From NCBI GenBank assembly GCA_026129865.1, contig JAHCHG010000006.1:1-64000 (forward strand): a stretch of DNA of 64,000 bases. The letters run 5' to 3'. The notes beneath the pieces are model-generated. The model worked only from the letters and a program-made list of their open reading frames with translations. It was not told the origin of the DNA and ran no database searches. Positions 40,932-50,349 of the stretch are shown here, one piece after another. Every line of letters starts with the position of its first letter. The stretch's first letter is position 1. This DNA comes from Pyrinomonadaceae bacterium (lineage in GTDB: Bacteria; Acidobacteriota; Blastocatellia; Pyrinomonadales; Pyrinomonadaceae). The position numbers were made by a program, and so were the translations under genes.

Positions 40932-41579
40932 TTAGTTTTCGGCAATCAGCAGACCTCGCAGTTTGAGCCGGGCTTTGTGCAGCTGTGATTTGGAAGTTCC
41001 AACCGAAATTCCAAGAATTCGCGCAACCTCGGTATGTTCATATCCGTGAACATCGTGCAGCGTAAATACATTTCGATATCCGTTCGGCAGCTTAGCGACC
41101 GCACGTTTAAGTGCGATCTGGTCGATCACCGGCATTTTTGCCTGATCGCCGGTTCCCGGAACCACCTGTTCCGGCGTTTCGCCGTCTTCTGACGTTTTTT
41201 CGTTCTTGAAGCTGCGCTTGCGGAAATGCATCAGAACCTGATTTACCGTCATCCGGTGAAGCCAGGTCGAAAACGCCGAATCTCCGCGAAAGCTTCCGGC
41301 TTTTCGGAAAAGCTGAATAAAAACTTCCTGTGTAAGATCTTCGGCTTCGGTCGGATTCTTTGTCATTCGCAGGCAAAGACTGAACGTTCGGCGATGATAA
41401 CGCTCATAAAGCATCTCAAACGCTGCAATATTTCCTTCGGACGCAAGTCTTGTCAGCTCAAGGTCAGCTGCGTCAGACGCGATCTCAATTTCCGTTTCAG
41501 TAAATGGCTGATAGGCACGTACGTTTTCTTCAACGGAGAAAACCGCGTCGCGCTCGATAGCAGTCGAGGTATATTCCAT
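40932..41579 (-). CDS. ECF-type RNA polymerase sigma factor
   Basis: 215 residues from the ATG at 41579, preceded by GGGAG. Region 2: [57 protein letters not shown]. Region 4: [45 protein letters not shown], cited by [19 protein letters not shown] and [16 protein letters not shown]. Residues 1-40 are an extra acidic N-terminal extension. The downstream gene is a zinc anti-sigma factor, so the pair probably senses envelope stress. Divergent from comM. Confidence 0.92.
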   Translation of the reverse strand: MEYTSTAIERDAVFSVEENVRAYQPFTETEIEIASDAADLELTRLASEGNIAAFEMLYERYHRRTFSLCLRMTKNPTEAEDLTQEVFIQLFRKAGSFRGDSAFSTWLHRMTVNQVLMHFRKRSFKNEKTSEDGETPEQVVPGTGDQAKMPVIDQIALKRAVAKLPNGYRNVFTLHDVHGYEHTEVARILGISVGTSKSQLHKARLKLRGLLIAEN

Positions 41580-41792
41580 ATCTGCTCCCAATAGATTGTT
41601 GTCAGAACTTAGAATGCTTTCTTGGTCTATGATGTGCCGCCTCCGACGATAGGTTGCTTTAACCGCCGACTAATTTGAATTTGCTCTTTCTGCCGCCGTC
41701 CGGCGGATTACAAGCCTCCGATATATTGGACGAAAAAGGCGTCAAATGTCAATGTTTTCAAATACTTTAAAAAAATATGCCGAAATAAATAT

Positions 41793-41821
41793 CTGACAAT
41801 TAGTAGATTTTTTGGTATAAA
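41793..41821 (+). promoter_or_regulatory. sigma-70-type promoter for comM
   Basis: CTGACA (41793-41798), 17-base spacer, TATAAA (41816-41821), about 45 bases before the comM ATG. Good match to the housekeeping consensus. The rest of the 287-base divergent gap contains a CCGCC/GGCGG palindrome at about 41691-41704. Confidence 0.6.
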
Positions 41822-41866
41822 TTTTTGTGCGCTTTACTCAGTTTAGAATCTCAGTTTACAAATTTT

Positions 41867-43435
41867 ATGCTCTTCCTTACGCAATCTGCCGCCGTTTACG
41901 GAATTGATGCTCTGATCGTCGATATCGAAGTTAATCTTCAACCTGTTAAGAGCGAGGCGGACGCGATTCCGCAGGTTATTATCGTCGGTCTTCCGGACAC
42001 AGCCGTGCGCGAATCGCGTGAACGTATCCGTGCCGCGATCACGAACAGTTCTTATTTTTTCCCTTTTCATAAAACGACCATCAATCTGGCACCGGCGGAT
42101 GTTCGGAAAGCCGGTGCAAGCTTTGATCTTCCTATCGCACTCGGAATTTTGGGCGCGAACGGCGATCTAGGGAACCTGGATTCGCTGGAGAACACATTAA
42201 GCATCGGCGAATTGTCGCTCGATGGGCGCGTCCGACCGGTTCGCGGCGCACTGTCGATCGCTCTGCAGGCGCGTGAATCGGGAATTACGAATTTACTGAT
42301 CCCGGAAGAAAACGCGACCGAAGCCGCGGTCGTCGACGGAATAAACGTTTTTCCGATCCGCGATCTACGCGATGCCGTTGGCATTTCGCAGGATATTCAA
42401 GCGGGAAAATTTCCGCGTATAGAGCCTTTAAAACTAAATTTGGCGGATTTTCAGGAAGATCGTAATCAATATCGGGTAGATTTCGCAGAGGTTCGAGGTC
42501 AGCAAAGCGCCAAACGCGCGCTCGAGGTGGCAAGCGCCGGCGGACATAATATTTTACTCATTGGACCTCCCGGATCGGGCAAAACGATGATCGCAAAACG
42601 TGTTCCGACGATAATGCCGCCGCTTGAATTCGAAGAATCGCTTGAGATCACGAAAATTCACTCGGTTGCGGGATTAACCGGAAAAACCGGTCTCGTTTCG
42701 GAACGGCAATTTCGCTCGCCGCATCATACGATCTCAAATGCAGGCTTGATCGGCGGGGGAACTTTTCCGCGTCCCGGCGAGGTTTCGCTTGCGCACAACG
42801 GCGTCTTATTTCTCGACGAACTGCCGGAATTTGACCGCAGTGTATTAGAAGTATTGCGGCAACCGCTTGAAGACAAGCAGGTTACGATCAGCCGCGCGAC
42901 GATGAGTTTGACCTTTCCGGCACATTTTATGATGGTCGCTTCTATGAACCCCTGCCCGTGCGGTTATTTTGGAAGCCAGCGCGAGTGCAAATGTTCGCCA
43001 ATTCAAATTCAGCGTTATGTCGGACGAATCTCGGGTCCGCTTCTCGACCGGATCGATATTCATATCGATGTTCCGGCGGTCAATTTTAAGGAACTTCGCG
43101 GACGCGGCGTGCCGGAAGGCGACAGTTCTTCGGTCATCAGAGAACGAGTTATCGCCGCTAGAAATGTGCAGCTGCAGAGGTTTAAGGGAAGTCCCGTCTT
43201 TTCAAATTCGGCAATGTCACCGACGCAGATCAGAAAACACTGTTCGTTGGATCAGGAAAGCGAATCATTGCTTGAGCGGGCAATGCTCCGGCAGGGATTG
43301 TCCGCCCGGGCGCACGACCGTATCTTGAAAGTGTCGCGCACGATCGCCGATCTTGCCGGAAGCGAAAACATCGCGCCGACACATATCAGCGAAGCGATCA
43401 ATTATCGTTCGCTTGACCGAAATTACTGGGCGTAG
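41867..43435 (+). CDS. comM: YifB/ComM-family Mg-chelatase-like AAA ATPase
   Basis: 522 residues from the ATG at 41867. The N-terminal Lon-protease-like domain ([44 protein letters not shown] [25 protein letters not shown]) is followed by the AAA core: Walker [55 protein letters not shown] (Walker B) and the zinc-like Cys cluster [11 protein letters not shown] with CKCS. The C-terminal lid domain has [11 protein letters not shown] and [17 protein letters not shown]. ComM acts as a branch-migration helicase in natural transformation. A competence link here is by family only. Confidence 0.93.
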   Translation: MLFLTQSAAVYGIDALIVDIEVNLQPVKSEADAIPQVIIVGLPDTAVRESRERIRAAITNSSYFFPFHKTTINLAPADVRKAGASFDLPIALGILGANGDLGNLDSLENTLSIGELSLDGRVRPVRGALSIALQARESGITNLLIPEENATEAAVVDGINVFPIRDLRDAVGISQDIQAGKFPRIEPLKLNLADFQEDRNQYRVDFAEVRGQQSAKRALEVASAGGHNILLIGPPGSGKTMIAKRVPTIMPPLEFEESLEITKIHSVAGLTGKTGLVSERQFRSPHHTISNAGLIGGGTFPRPGEVSLAHNGVLFLDELPEFDRSVLEVLRQPLEDKQVTISRATMSLTFPAHFMMVASMNPCPCGYFGSQRECKCSPIQIQRYVGRISGPLLDRIDIHIDVPAVNFKELRGRGVPEGDSSSVIRERVIAARNVQLQRFKGSPVFSNSAMSPTQIRKHCSLDQESESLLERAMLRQGLSARAHDRILKVSRTIADLAGSENIAPTHISEAINYRSLDRNYWA

Positions 43436-43619
43436 TCGTTATAAGGATCGTCCGCACAAGGCGAATTGCGGCGCAGATTCGGGAAAATCTGAAAAGAACA
43501 ATTCGATCAGTCAAAAGAACTTTTCGTGCGCAAAGTTTGCTGTCAATTGGGAAAAATATGTACCAAAGGTTTATAATCTGTTCCAATTCGTAACCGAAAA
43601 TTCCCCCCGGATATACCAC

Positions 43620-45449
43620 ATGACATCAGAAAATCTAATTGGATTTGAAAAACTTCCGCAGACTATTCCGGCATATTGTCTTGAATCGTTTCGGCGGCAT
43701 AACAAACCGGATGCGCTAAATTTCAAAAACGGAGATGTTTGGGAACAGATCTCAGGCAGCGCGGCGATCGAAAAGATCAAGCGAATAGCACTCGGGCTCG
43801 CCCATCTCGGGGTCAAAGCCGGTGACCGCGTTGCGATCATTTCCGAGAACCGTCCCGAATGGTCGATCTCTGACCTTGCGGTTCTTTCGCTTCGGGCGGT
43901 ATCGGTTCCGATATATACGACTCAGGCGGTCGAACAGATCCGCTACATTCTGGAAAATTCCGGCGCGAAGATCCTATTTATTTCCGGCGCTAAAATATGG
44001 AAACATGCCGAACGCGCCATCCAATCGGTCGAAAGGCTCGAAAAACTGATCTTTTTCGACAAGGATGGACATGACAGGAAAGCGAGCCGCGTAATGACGT
44101 TTGATGAGCTCGAAAAATGCGGCGTCGAATTTGAAAAGATCGAGCCCGATTATTTTGAAGACCGGCTGGCTGAAATTGAAAAAGACGACCTTGCTTCAAT
44201 AATTTATACGTCCGGCACGACCGGCGACCCGAAAGGTGTTCAGCTAACGCACGAAGCCTTCGTTTCAAATATCGCTGCGATCTCCGGTGGATTGCCGATC
44301 AAATCTACCGACCGTTCGCTGGCTGTTCTGCCGCTATCGCATATCTTTGAACGAACGGTTTTTTATGTGTTGTCGGCAAACGGCGTTTCTATTCATTATT
44401 GCGCGGCTTTTGAACAGATCGCTTCTCACCTGCAGGAAGTAAAACCGACGATCATGACCGCCGTTCCGCGGTTATTTGAGCAGGTTTACCACAAGATCGT
44501 TAAAAAAGGTAAAGCTGCCGGCGGTTGGAAAACCAAGCTCTTTGATTGGGCGCTCGACGTTGGTCAGGAATATTGGGCTGCCAAAGACAATCGGAAAACC
44601 GTCGGACCGGCACTCGCCGCAAAACACGTTTTGGCTAGCAGGCTTGTCTTTTCAAAATGGCGCGAAGGCGTCGGCGGATCGCTGCGGTTCTTTGTTTCCG
44701 GCGGGGCGCCGCTATCTAAAAAGCTTTCCTATGCTTTTTGGGCAGCGGGAATTCCGATCTTGCAGGGCTACGGAATGACGGAAGCTTGTGTCACGTCGGC
44801 AAATAGACCCGACGACAATAAGGTCGGTTCTATCGGAACGCCGTTCGAAGGAATCGAAATGAAGATCGCAGAATCTGACGGAGAAATTCTTATTCGCGGC
44901 AGAAATGTGATGAAGGGTTATTACAATGACGAGCAGGAAACCGCCAAAGCGCTTGACGCCGACGGCTGGTATCATACCGGCGACGTCGGCTACATGGACC
45001 TCGACGGACATTTTTTCATCACCGACCGCAAGAAAGATCTTTTTAAGCTTTCAAACGGAAAATATGTCGCTCCGCAGCAGGTTGAAAGCCTGTTAAAGCA
45101 GTCGCCGCTGGTCGCTCAAGCGGTTGCTGTCGGTTCGGGCAGAAAACAGGTCGGTGCGCTGATCGTTCCGGACTGGGAAACCCTCAAGCAAACCTTAAAG
45201 GAAGAAGGGATCGACGTTTCAGGTTCGCGCGAAGAGCTTTGCGAAAACCCTTATGTAGTTAAGCGGGTTCAGCGCGATGCGGTCGATTTTACGCGTGAAA
45301 TGAACGATTTTGAACGGGTCAAGCGAGTTTATCTGCTTCCTCGCGAATTTTCTATCGATAAAGGAGAAATGACTCCGACCTTAAAGATCAAGCGCGGCGT
45401 TATCGATGAAAAATATTCGGAAGCGATAGATATGATCTGCGGAAGCTGA
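43620..45449 (+). CDS. long-chain acyl-CoA synthetase (AMP-forming)
   Basis: 609 residues from the ATG at 43620 (MTSENLIGFEKLPQTIPAYC); the longer frame from 43353 overlaps comM in another frame and is rejected. AMP-binding signatures: IIYTSGTTGDPKGVQLTH (P-loop), LPLSHIFERTVFY, GGAPLSKKLSYAFWAAGIPILQGYGMTE, GWYHTGDVGYMDLDGHFFITDRKKDLFKLSNGKYVAPQQVE, cited by YHTGDVGYMD and FITDRKKDLFKLSNGKYVAP. This is the FadD15/FAA group acting on fatty acids at the membrane. It stands about 180 bases after comM. Confidence 0.92.
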   Translation: MTSENLIGFEKLPQTIPAYCLESFRRHNKPDALNFKNGDVWEQISGSAAIEKIKRIALGLAHLGVKAGDRVAIISENRPEWSISDLAVLSLRAVSVPIYTTQAVEQIRYILENSGAKILFISGAKIWKHAERAIQSVERLEKLIFFDKDGHDRKASRVMTFDELEKCGVEFEKIEPDYFEDRLAEIEKDDLASIIYTSGTTGDPKGVQLTHEAFVSNIAAISGGLPIKSTDRSLAVLPLSHIFERTVFYVLSANGVSIHYCAAFEQIASHLQEVKPTIMTAVPRLFEQVYHKIVKKGKAAGGWKTKLFDWALDVGQEYWAAKDNRKTVGPALAAKHVLASRLVFSKWREGVGGSLRFFVSGGAPLSKKLSYAFWAAGIPILQGYGMTEACVTSANRPDDNKVGSIGTPFEGIEMKIAESDGEILIRGRNVMKGYYNDEQETAKALDADGWYHTGDVGYMDLDGHFFITDRKKDLFKLSNGKYVAPQQVESLLKQSPLVAQAVAVGSGRKQVGALIVPDWETLKQTLKEEGIDVSGSREELCENPYVVKRVQRDAVDFTREMNDFERVKRVYLLPREFSIDKGEMTPTLKIKRGVIDEKYSEAIDMICGS

Positions 45450-45466
45450 CGCGCTAAGTTTTCGGT

Positions 45467-45787
45467 TCAGGCTTTTTTCAGCAATAAAGAATCATCCACA
45501 TTCAATAAAGAATTCAGCAGAGAATGGTCTTTGTGGCGGTCGGCAAGGAGCGCTTCCGCCAGCTGCCGCAGCGGTACGGGAATTTCGACAGCGGCGACCG
45601 CTTCATTGCTCTGCGGATAGTTTCGGTAAAAGTCGACCTCGGCACTGCAAAACTCGCAATCTGAAAGGTGGACTTCAATCTCTTTTCCTTTATTTGCCGA
45701 CCATTCTTCATCCAGATACGCCAGAAGCGACTCGGAAGACGGACAGTTTACACTTTTGCAAAACGTGATCATTTTTAAAGAAAACAT
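45467..45787 (-). CDS. small zinc-finger protein, anti-sigma-like
   Basis: 106 residues (an ATG five codons on, at 45772, is equally possible). It has CKSVNCPSSESLLAYLDEEW near the N-terminus and HLSDCEFCSAEVDFY around residue 40, i.e. the His-x3-Cys-x2-Cys pattern of zf-HC2 anti-sigma domains. There is no transmembrane helix, so it would be a soluble form. Its neighbour across a 464-base gap is the sigma-like gene at 46252, divergently oriented, a plausible but unproven partner. Confidence 0.65.
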   Translation of the reverse strand: MFSLKMITFCKSVNCPSSESLLAYLDEEWSANKGKEIEVHLSDCEFCSAEVDFYRNYPQSNEAVAAVEIPVPLRQLAEALLADRHKDHSLLNSLLNVDDSLLLKKA

Positions 45788-46251
45788 AACTAAGAATTTC
45801 TCGAATTCTTCCTAGGACAAATAAATGAAGAGATTTTCCTTCTGTATGTAGGAATAAATCCGCAATTCGGCTTTTGTTCCAAAAATAATCCACAAACATC
45901 CCGATTTTATTTAGCAAAAACCTGACTCGATATTTTAAAGTCTCAAAACACGTGGTTTATCATCTGTGTTAAACAAGTAAAAAACTTACAAAAATATGTT
46001 GCTCATTCGAACATTAATTGCTAATATCTTAAATGTAGTCGGACGGAACACCAGACGGCTCATCTCCGCAGAGGACGCAATGCTCGGCGAAATCTCGGAA
46101 ATCTACCTTTCTTAAAAATTGCGAATAGTTTAGTGGAACATCGAACGTTCTGTGGAATATAAATCTCTATCGGGAAGAGATTTCCACATTTTCGAAGCGG
46201 CGCAGGCATATTTCTTACCTAAAACTCGCAAATTTCAAGCCAATTTTGATT
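45788..46251. other. 464-base regulatory gap between divergent genes
   Basis: No gene supported. It is A/T-rich. Near the sigma-like gene, 46151-46188 forms a hairpin: TGTGGA pairs with TCCACA and AATCTCT with AGAGATT across a 5-base bulge. It presumably contains the promoters of both divergent genes; I could not pick out convincing -35/-10 boxes. Confidence 0.5.
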
Positions 46252-47391
46252 ATGACTGTTACTAAAAAGAAGGCACGTCTGCCTAAATCGATCAGAAACC
46301 AGCGAATCAATATCGGAAAATGGAATGAATGTCTGAAGAATTCTGACGTAAATCAGATCTGGACAGAACTCCACCGGATAGTATGTTCGCATCCTCTAGT
46401 GCGGGCTTCGAAACGCGCAGGATTTTTGGTCGAAGAAGGAAAGTACAATGCTTATACAGATCTGACACAGGAGTTATTCGTAACCCTTTTGAGCAAAGAA
46501 CGATTTCAGCATCATCTAGAATCCGGAATGTCCGATGCGGAGATCGAAGCCGAGATCAGTCAGATCGAATTGACCAATATGCTGACTGCTGAACTTCGCA
46601 AGCGATATCCCGAATCTTATCGCCTCGCCCGCCGCGTCTCAACATTGATCCAGGGAAGCAAAAGATTTCGAAGATTCGACAATACGGATGTTCACACACG
46701 GCTCGTAAACCGGCTCTATGGCTTGTCCGAATGGAAGGAAGGAAAATTAAGCCGAAGTTCACAGGAAATGCTCGAGCGCGTGAAATCGGTAGCATTTTAC
46801 AACCGCGATACAAGAATGGTCGGCTGCACCGGCGATTCGCAGATCGTCATCAGTAACGCAGAACTTGAAAAACTGATCGTAAAGGTCTTCAAGGCGATCG
46901 ATTCTCCGGTCGATGTTCGTTCACTTCGCTCTTACGTAATGTCCCGTTTGCCGATCATGGATATATATCTTGTTCCGGTCGGCGGCGTTAAGGATGACGA
47001 TGATGACCGCGCGTCGTTCGAACTTTCCGACACGCGCGAAAATCCGGAAGAGAACGTTATGCGTATCGAAGGCGAAAAGGAAGCTGCCGGATTTGTAGAC
47101 TCATTTTTGAACAATCTGAGTAAATCTGTCCGCGGAAAGGCAAAGCAATACAACCGGATGATCAATGTTCTATGGATGTGCTATCTGGTCGCGGACGGCG
47201 GAACACAGCTGGAAGTTGCCGATGTATTGGGTGTTTCGGACTCGCTTGTGTCCGATTACCGCAAGCGGATCGAATCTAACCTTCAGGAGCTTTCTTTTAA
47301 CGGCGTCAATGAGGCAAGGCAGTTTGAAAAAGCTCTGAAACACAAGGTCCGCGGGATGATCAGCGTTGAACGGGGAGAACTTACGACCTAA
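46252..47391 (+). CDS. atypical sigma-70-like regulator with a C-terminal HTH
   Basis: 379 residues from the ATG at 46252. The segment YNAYTDLTQELFVTLLSKERF (about residue 65-85) resembles sigma region 2 (DLTQEVFLxLL). The C-terminal part has MINVLWMCYLVADGGTQLEVADVLGVSDSLVSDYRKRIESNLQEL, cited by LEVADVLGVSDSLVSDYRKR, a sigma-region-4-like helix-turn-helix. The ~200 residues between (including RRFDNTDVHTRLVNRLYGLSE and an Asp-rich loop) match nothing I know. It is directly upstream of the second polysaccharide block, with a terminator between. A role in controlling that block is inference. Confidence 0.6.
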   Translation: MTVTKKKARLPKSIRNQRINIGKWNECLKNSDVNQIWTELHRIVCSHPLVRASKRAGFLVEEGKYNAYTDLTQELFVTLLSKERFQHHLESGMSDAEIEAEISQIELTNMLTAELRKRYPESYRLARRVSTLIQGSKRFRRFDNTDVHTRLVNRLYGLSEWKEGKLSRSSQEMLERVKSVAFYNRDTRMVGCTGDSQIVISNAELEKLIVKVFKAIDSPVDVRSLRSYVMSRLPIMDIYLVPVGGVKDDDDDRASFELSDTRENPEENVMRIEGEKEAAGFVDSFLNNLSKSVRGKAKQYNRMINVLWMCYLVADGGTQLEVADVLGVSDSLVSDYRKRIESNLQELSFNGVNEARQFEKALKHKVRGMISVERGELTT

Positions 47392-47418
47392 CTCGTTGAT
47401 CGATCAAGTATTTAATAA

Positions 47419-47457
47419 AGAACCGGTTGCAGCAAATGTTGGCAATCGGTTTTTTAT
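47419..47457 (+). terminator. rho-independent terminator
   Basis: AACCGGTTGC pairs with GCAATCGGTT (one G-T pair) around an 11-base loop, followed by six T residues. It separates the sigma-like gene from the polysaccharide block that starts at 47546. Confidence 0.75.
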
Positions 47458-47545
47458 TAATGGTAAAATGTTTCCGGTGTTTTAATCCGTTAGGTTCCAA
47501 CCGTTAATTTTCAAATTTCAAAAGTTCAAATCAAATTTTTCATAG

Positions 47546-49153
47546 ATGCCGAACGATGACGACAAGAAAACCGGATACGACTCGTTACGGTCAAAAAAAG
47601 ATCGGCGTGTTTCTCGACCGGGCAGCAGTACTCTGCGAAATCCCCGACTGGAACGCGAAAAAGTCGAGTCAGCGGAAAGTACGGAAAATAGCTATCTAAC
47701 TAATGAGATCGAACCGGCACAAAACCGGGAAATTCCCGAGGAATACTTCGTTAGATCCGCTAAGAAGGCAGACGAAAGTTCGAGCGATCTTGAAATCATT
47801 GACGATGAAGGTTCAAACTTTAGAGAAAAAAAGATAGAAAAAGAGCGCCGCCGCCGGCTGCGCGATGCGGAACTGCTCGAACGCGACAACTGGCTGGTTC
47901 GAAACGGACACAGCTTTACCTTCGCGGGTCTTTATTTATTTTCGGTTCTGGTTCTGTTTCGACCTTATGAGTTGATCGCGCCGTTATCTTTTTTATCGTC
48001 GACAGCTTTTTACTTTGCGGCTGTAACACTCGCGTTCTATCTGCCCACCCAACTGAGAACCGAAGGAAATGTAACCATCTTAACGACTGAGGTTAAGGCG
48101 ATCATCGCGCTTGTACTTTTATCTTTGATCGGAATTCCGATCGCAAAAAGTCCGGGAATGGCGTGGGAGACGTTTAACGACCTGCTGTCAAAAACTGCAT
48201 TGATGTTCATCGTAATGGTGAATGTCGTGCGAAGCAGAAAACGTTTGACGGCAATGATCTGGCTGTCGCTTTCGGTCGGTTTATTTCTGAGTTACCAGGC
48301 GGTTATGATGTTCTGGCGAGGCGAACTGAACACGGAAGGTTACCGCGTTTCCGTCGATATCGGCGGAATGTTCGGAAATCCGAACGATCTTGCGATGCAT
48401 CTTGTGATGATGATGCCGCTTGCGCTTACGCTCGGGATAGCAACGAAAAAGAAATCGGCGAAACTGATATATTTTACGATGACCGCGTTATTTGTTGCCG
48501 CGATCTCCGTTACTTATTCGCGCGGGGGGTTTCTCGGACTAACGGCGGTCTGCATTTTTTTAAGTTGGAAACTCGGGCGAAATAACCGTTTAAAGGTGAT
48601 TGGAGTTTTATTCGTTGCAGGAGCGTTTTTTCTTGCGATCGCACCGGGAAATTACGGCATCAGAATGCTTTCGATCTTTATTCCCGGTCTTGATCCGGTT
48701 GGTTCGAGCAATCAAAGACAAGAGCTTCTGATTCGTTCGATCTTGGTCACGCTGAGAAATCCGTGGGGAATCGGGATCGGAAATTACAAGATCGTCGGCG
48801 TCAGAAATCAGGAGACACATAACGCGTTTACACAGGTTTCGTCCGAGATCGGAATTTTAGGTCTCACGGCATATTTGATATTTATGATCAGCCCGTTCCG
48901 GAAGCTTTCAGCGATTGAACGGGTTTTCTGGGATAGAAAGCAGCTCAACTGGTACTACTATTTTTCGATCGGGCTGCAGGCGAGCATTTTAGGTTACATG
49001 GTGTCGAGCTTTTTCGGCGCGGTGGCGTATAATTGGTACATCTATTACCTGATCGCTTACGCGGTCGCATTTAGACGAATCTATAGGGTCGCCGAAGACG
49101 AAGGCGCATTTAAGGCGGACGAAGACGTAACAGAAAAATTAAAATTGGTTTGA
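47546..49153 (+). CDS. O-antigen ligase/polymerase-like membrane protein
   Basis: 535 residues. The N-terminal ~120 residues are hydrophilic and charged (KKDRRVSRPGSSTLRNPRLE, KKIEKERRRRLRDAELLERD), unusual for the family. About 10-11 transmembrane helices follow. The Wzy_C signature is seen in GMFGNPNDLAMHLVMMMPLA, TYSRGGFLGLTAV, a periplasmic loop with NQRQELLIRSILVTLRNPWGIGIGNY, and ETHNAFTQVSSEIGILGLTAY (conserved His). This is the group found in exosortase-associated polysaccharide loci. It would polymerise repeat units or ligate glycans in the periplasm. The stop overlaps the next start (TTGA). Confidence 0.88.
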   Translation: MPNDDDKKTGYDSLRSKKDRRVSRPGSSTLRNPRLEREKVESAESTENSYLTNEIEPAQNREIPEEYFVRSAKKADESSSDLEIIDDEGSNFREKKIEKERRRRLRDAELLERDNWLVRNGHSFTFAGLYLFSVLVLFRPYELIAPLSFLSSTAFYFAAVTLAFYLPTQLRTEGNVTILTTEVKAIIALVLLSLIGIPIAKSPGMAWETFNDLLSKTALMFIVMVNVVRSRKRLTAMIWLSLSVGLFLSYQAVMMFWRGELNTEGYRVSVDIGGMFGNPNDLAMHLVMMMPLALTLGIATKKKSAKLIYFTMTALFVAAISVTYSRGGFLGLTAVCIFLSWKLGRNNRLKVIGVLFVAGAFFLAIAPGNYGIRMLSIFIPGLDPVGSSNQRQELLIRSILVTLRNPWGIGIGNYKIVGVRNQETHNAFTQVSSEIGILGLTAYLIFMISPFRKLSAIERVFWDRKQLNWYYYFSIGLQASILGYMVSSFFGAVAYNWYIYYLIAYAVAFRRIYRVAEDEGAFKADEDVTEKLKLV

Positions 49154-50328
49154 CCGGCATTTTACAGATCATTTTTTGGCTGAGCACGGCGGCGATATTC
49201 TATACGTTTATCGGCTATCCGATATTCGTTTATCTGGTGAGTCTGGTCTTTCCGCGTCGCATTAAAAAATCCGATTTCGATTCTTCCGTAACGATCTTAA
49301 TTACTGCATACAATGAAGATAAAGACATCCGGGAAAAACTCGAAAATACGCTTGCGATAGATTTCCCGCACGAAAAACTCGAGATCATCGTCGCTTCCGA
49401 CGGTTCTACCGATAAAACGGACGAGATCGTTCGCGAATTTGAAGATCGGGGAGTCCGGCTTTACCGGCAGGAAGGTCGCGCGGGGAAGACGGTGACGCAA
49501 AACAACGCAGTCGCGATATCAAAGGGCGACATAATTCTTTTTTCCGACGCCACGGCGATGTACCAGCCGGATGTTTTGCAGAAAATACTTCCAAATTTTG
49601 CCGACGAAAGCGTCGGATGTGTTGCGGGCAAATTGATCTATGTCGATTCATCAAGATCGGGCGTCGGAAAAGGCGCGAAAAGTTACTGGAACTATGAAAC
49701 TTTCATAAAGGAAAATGAAAGCCGCGCATGTTCCCTGATCGGCGCTTCGGGATGTCTTTACGCGGTTCGCCGTTCAGCGTATAAACCGATGTACGCGGAA
49801 GCCTGTTCGGATTTTCTGATCGCAAGCATACTTTACGAGCAAGATCTACGTACCGTCTACGAACCGGAAGCGATCTGCGTGGAACAGACGAACCGCCGCA
49901 CAGATAAGGAAATGACGATGCGTGTTCGCGTAATTTCGCAGACTTTTACTGATCTTTGGCGATACCGGAAAATGATGAATCCTTTTCGCAGCGGATTTTT
50001 CGCGGTGGAACTCGTTTCGCATAAACTTTTTCGCTATTCGGTGCCGATCTTTCTGATCCTTTTGTACTTTTCTTCGTTCGCACTTGCTTTTAGGTCTGAA
50101 TTTTTCGAATTCGTTCTTCTTGTTCAAACGATATTTTACATTCTGGCGTTGGTCGCGTGGCTGCTTGAAAGATTGGGTAAATCGTTCCGTTTGCTTGCGA
50201 TACCGCTTTATTTCGTTTTGACGAACGCCGCTTCGCTGATCGGTTTTTACAAATTTCTTCGCGGCGAACGATATGCGAAATGGGAGCCGATCCGCGACCC
50301 TAAGGACAACGCAGAACAGCCAACCTGA
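49150..50328 (+). CDS. membrane glycosyltransferase, family GT2
   Basis: 392 residues from a TTG overlapping the ligase stop. An N-terminal helix is at about 5-27, and the GT-A domain follows: VTILITAYNEDKDIREKLENTLA, IIVASDGSTDKTDEIV, GKTVTQNNAVAISKGDIILFSDAT (DxD-like SDA), IGASGCLYAVRRSAY, and a QTNRRTDKEMTMRVR element near QxxRW. Three or so C-terminal transmembrane helices follow (about 295-375). Cellulose-synthase-like processive enzymes have this layout, so chain extension is possible. The sugar is unknown. Confidence 0.87.
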   Translation: MTGILQIIFWLSTAAIFYTFIGYPIFVYLVSLVFPRRIKKSDFDSSVTILITAYNEDKDIREKLENTLAIDFPHEKLEIIVASDGSTDKTDEIVREFEDRGVRLYRQEGRAGKTVTQNNAVAISKGDIILFSDATAMYQPDVLQKILPNFADESVGCVAGKLIYVDSSRSGVGKGAKSYWNYETFIKENESRACSLIGASGCLYAVRRSAYKPMYAEACSDFLIASILYEQDLRTVYEPEAICVEQTNRRTDKEMTMRVRVISQTFTDLWRYRKMMNPFRSGFFAVELVSHKLFRYSVPIFLILLYFSSFALAFRSEFFEFVLLVQTIFYILALVAWLLERLGKSFRLLAIPLYFVLTNAASLIGFYKFLRGERYAKWEPIRDPKDNAEQPT

Positions 50329-50349
50329 TCTCCAAAAGCGCCTTTTGTC

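Noticed and set aside
43353..43619. 89-residue extension of the acyl-CoA synthetase
   Set aside because: Overlaps the 3' end of comM in another frame and matches nothing; the ATG at 43620 gives a normal length.
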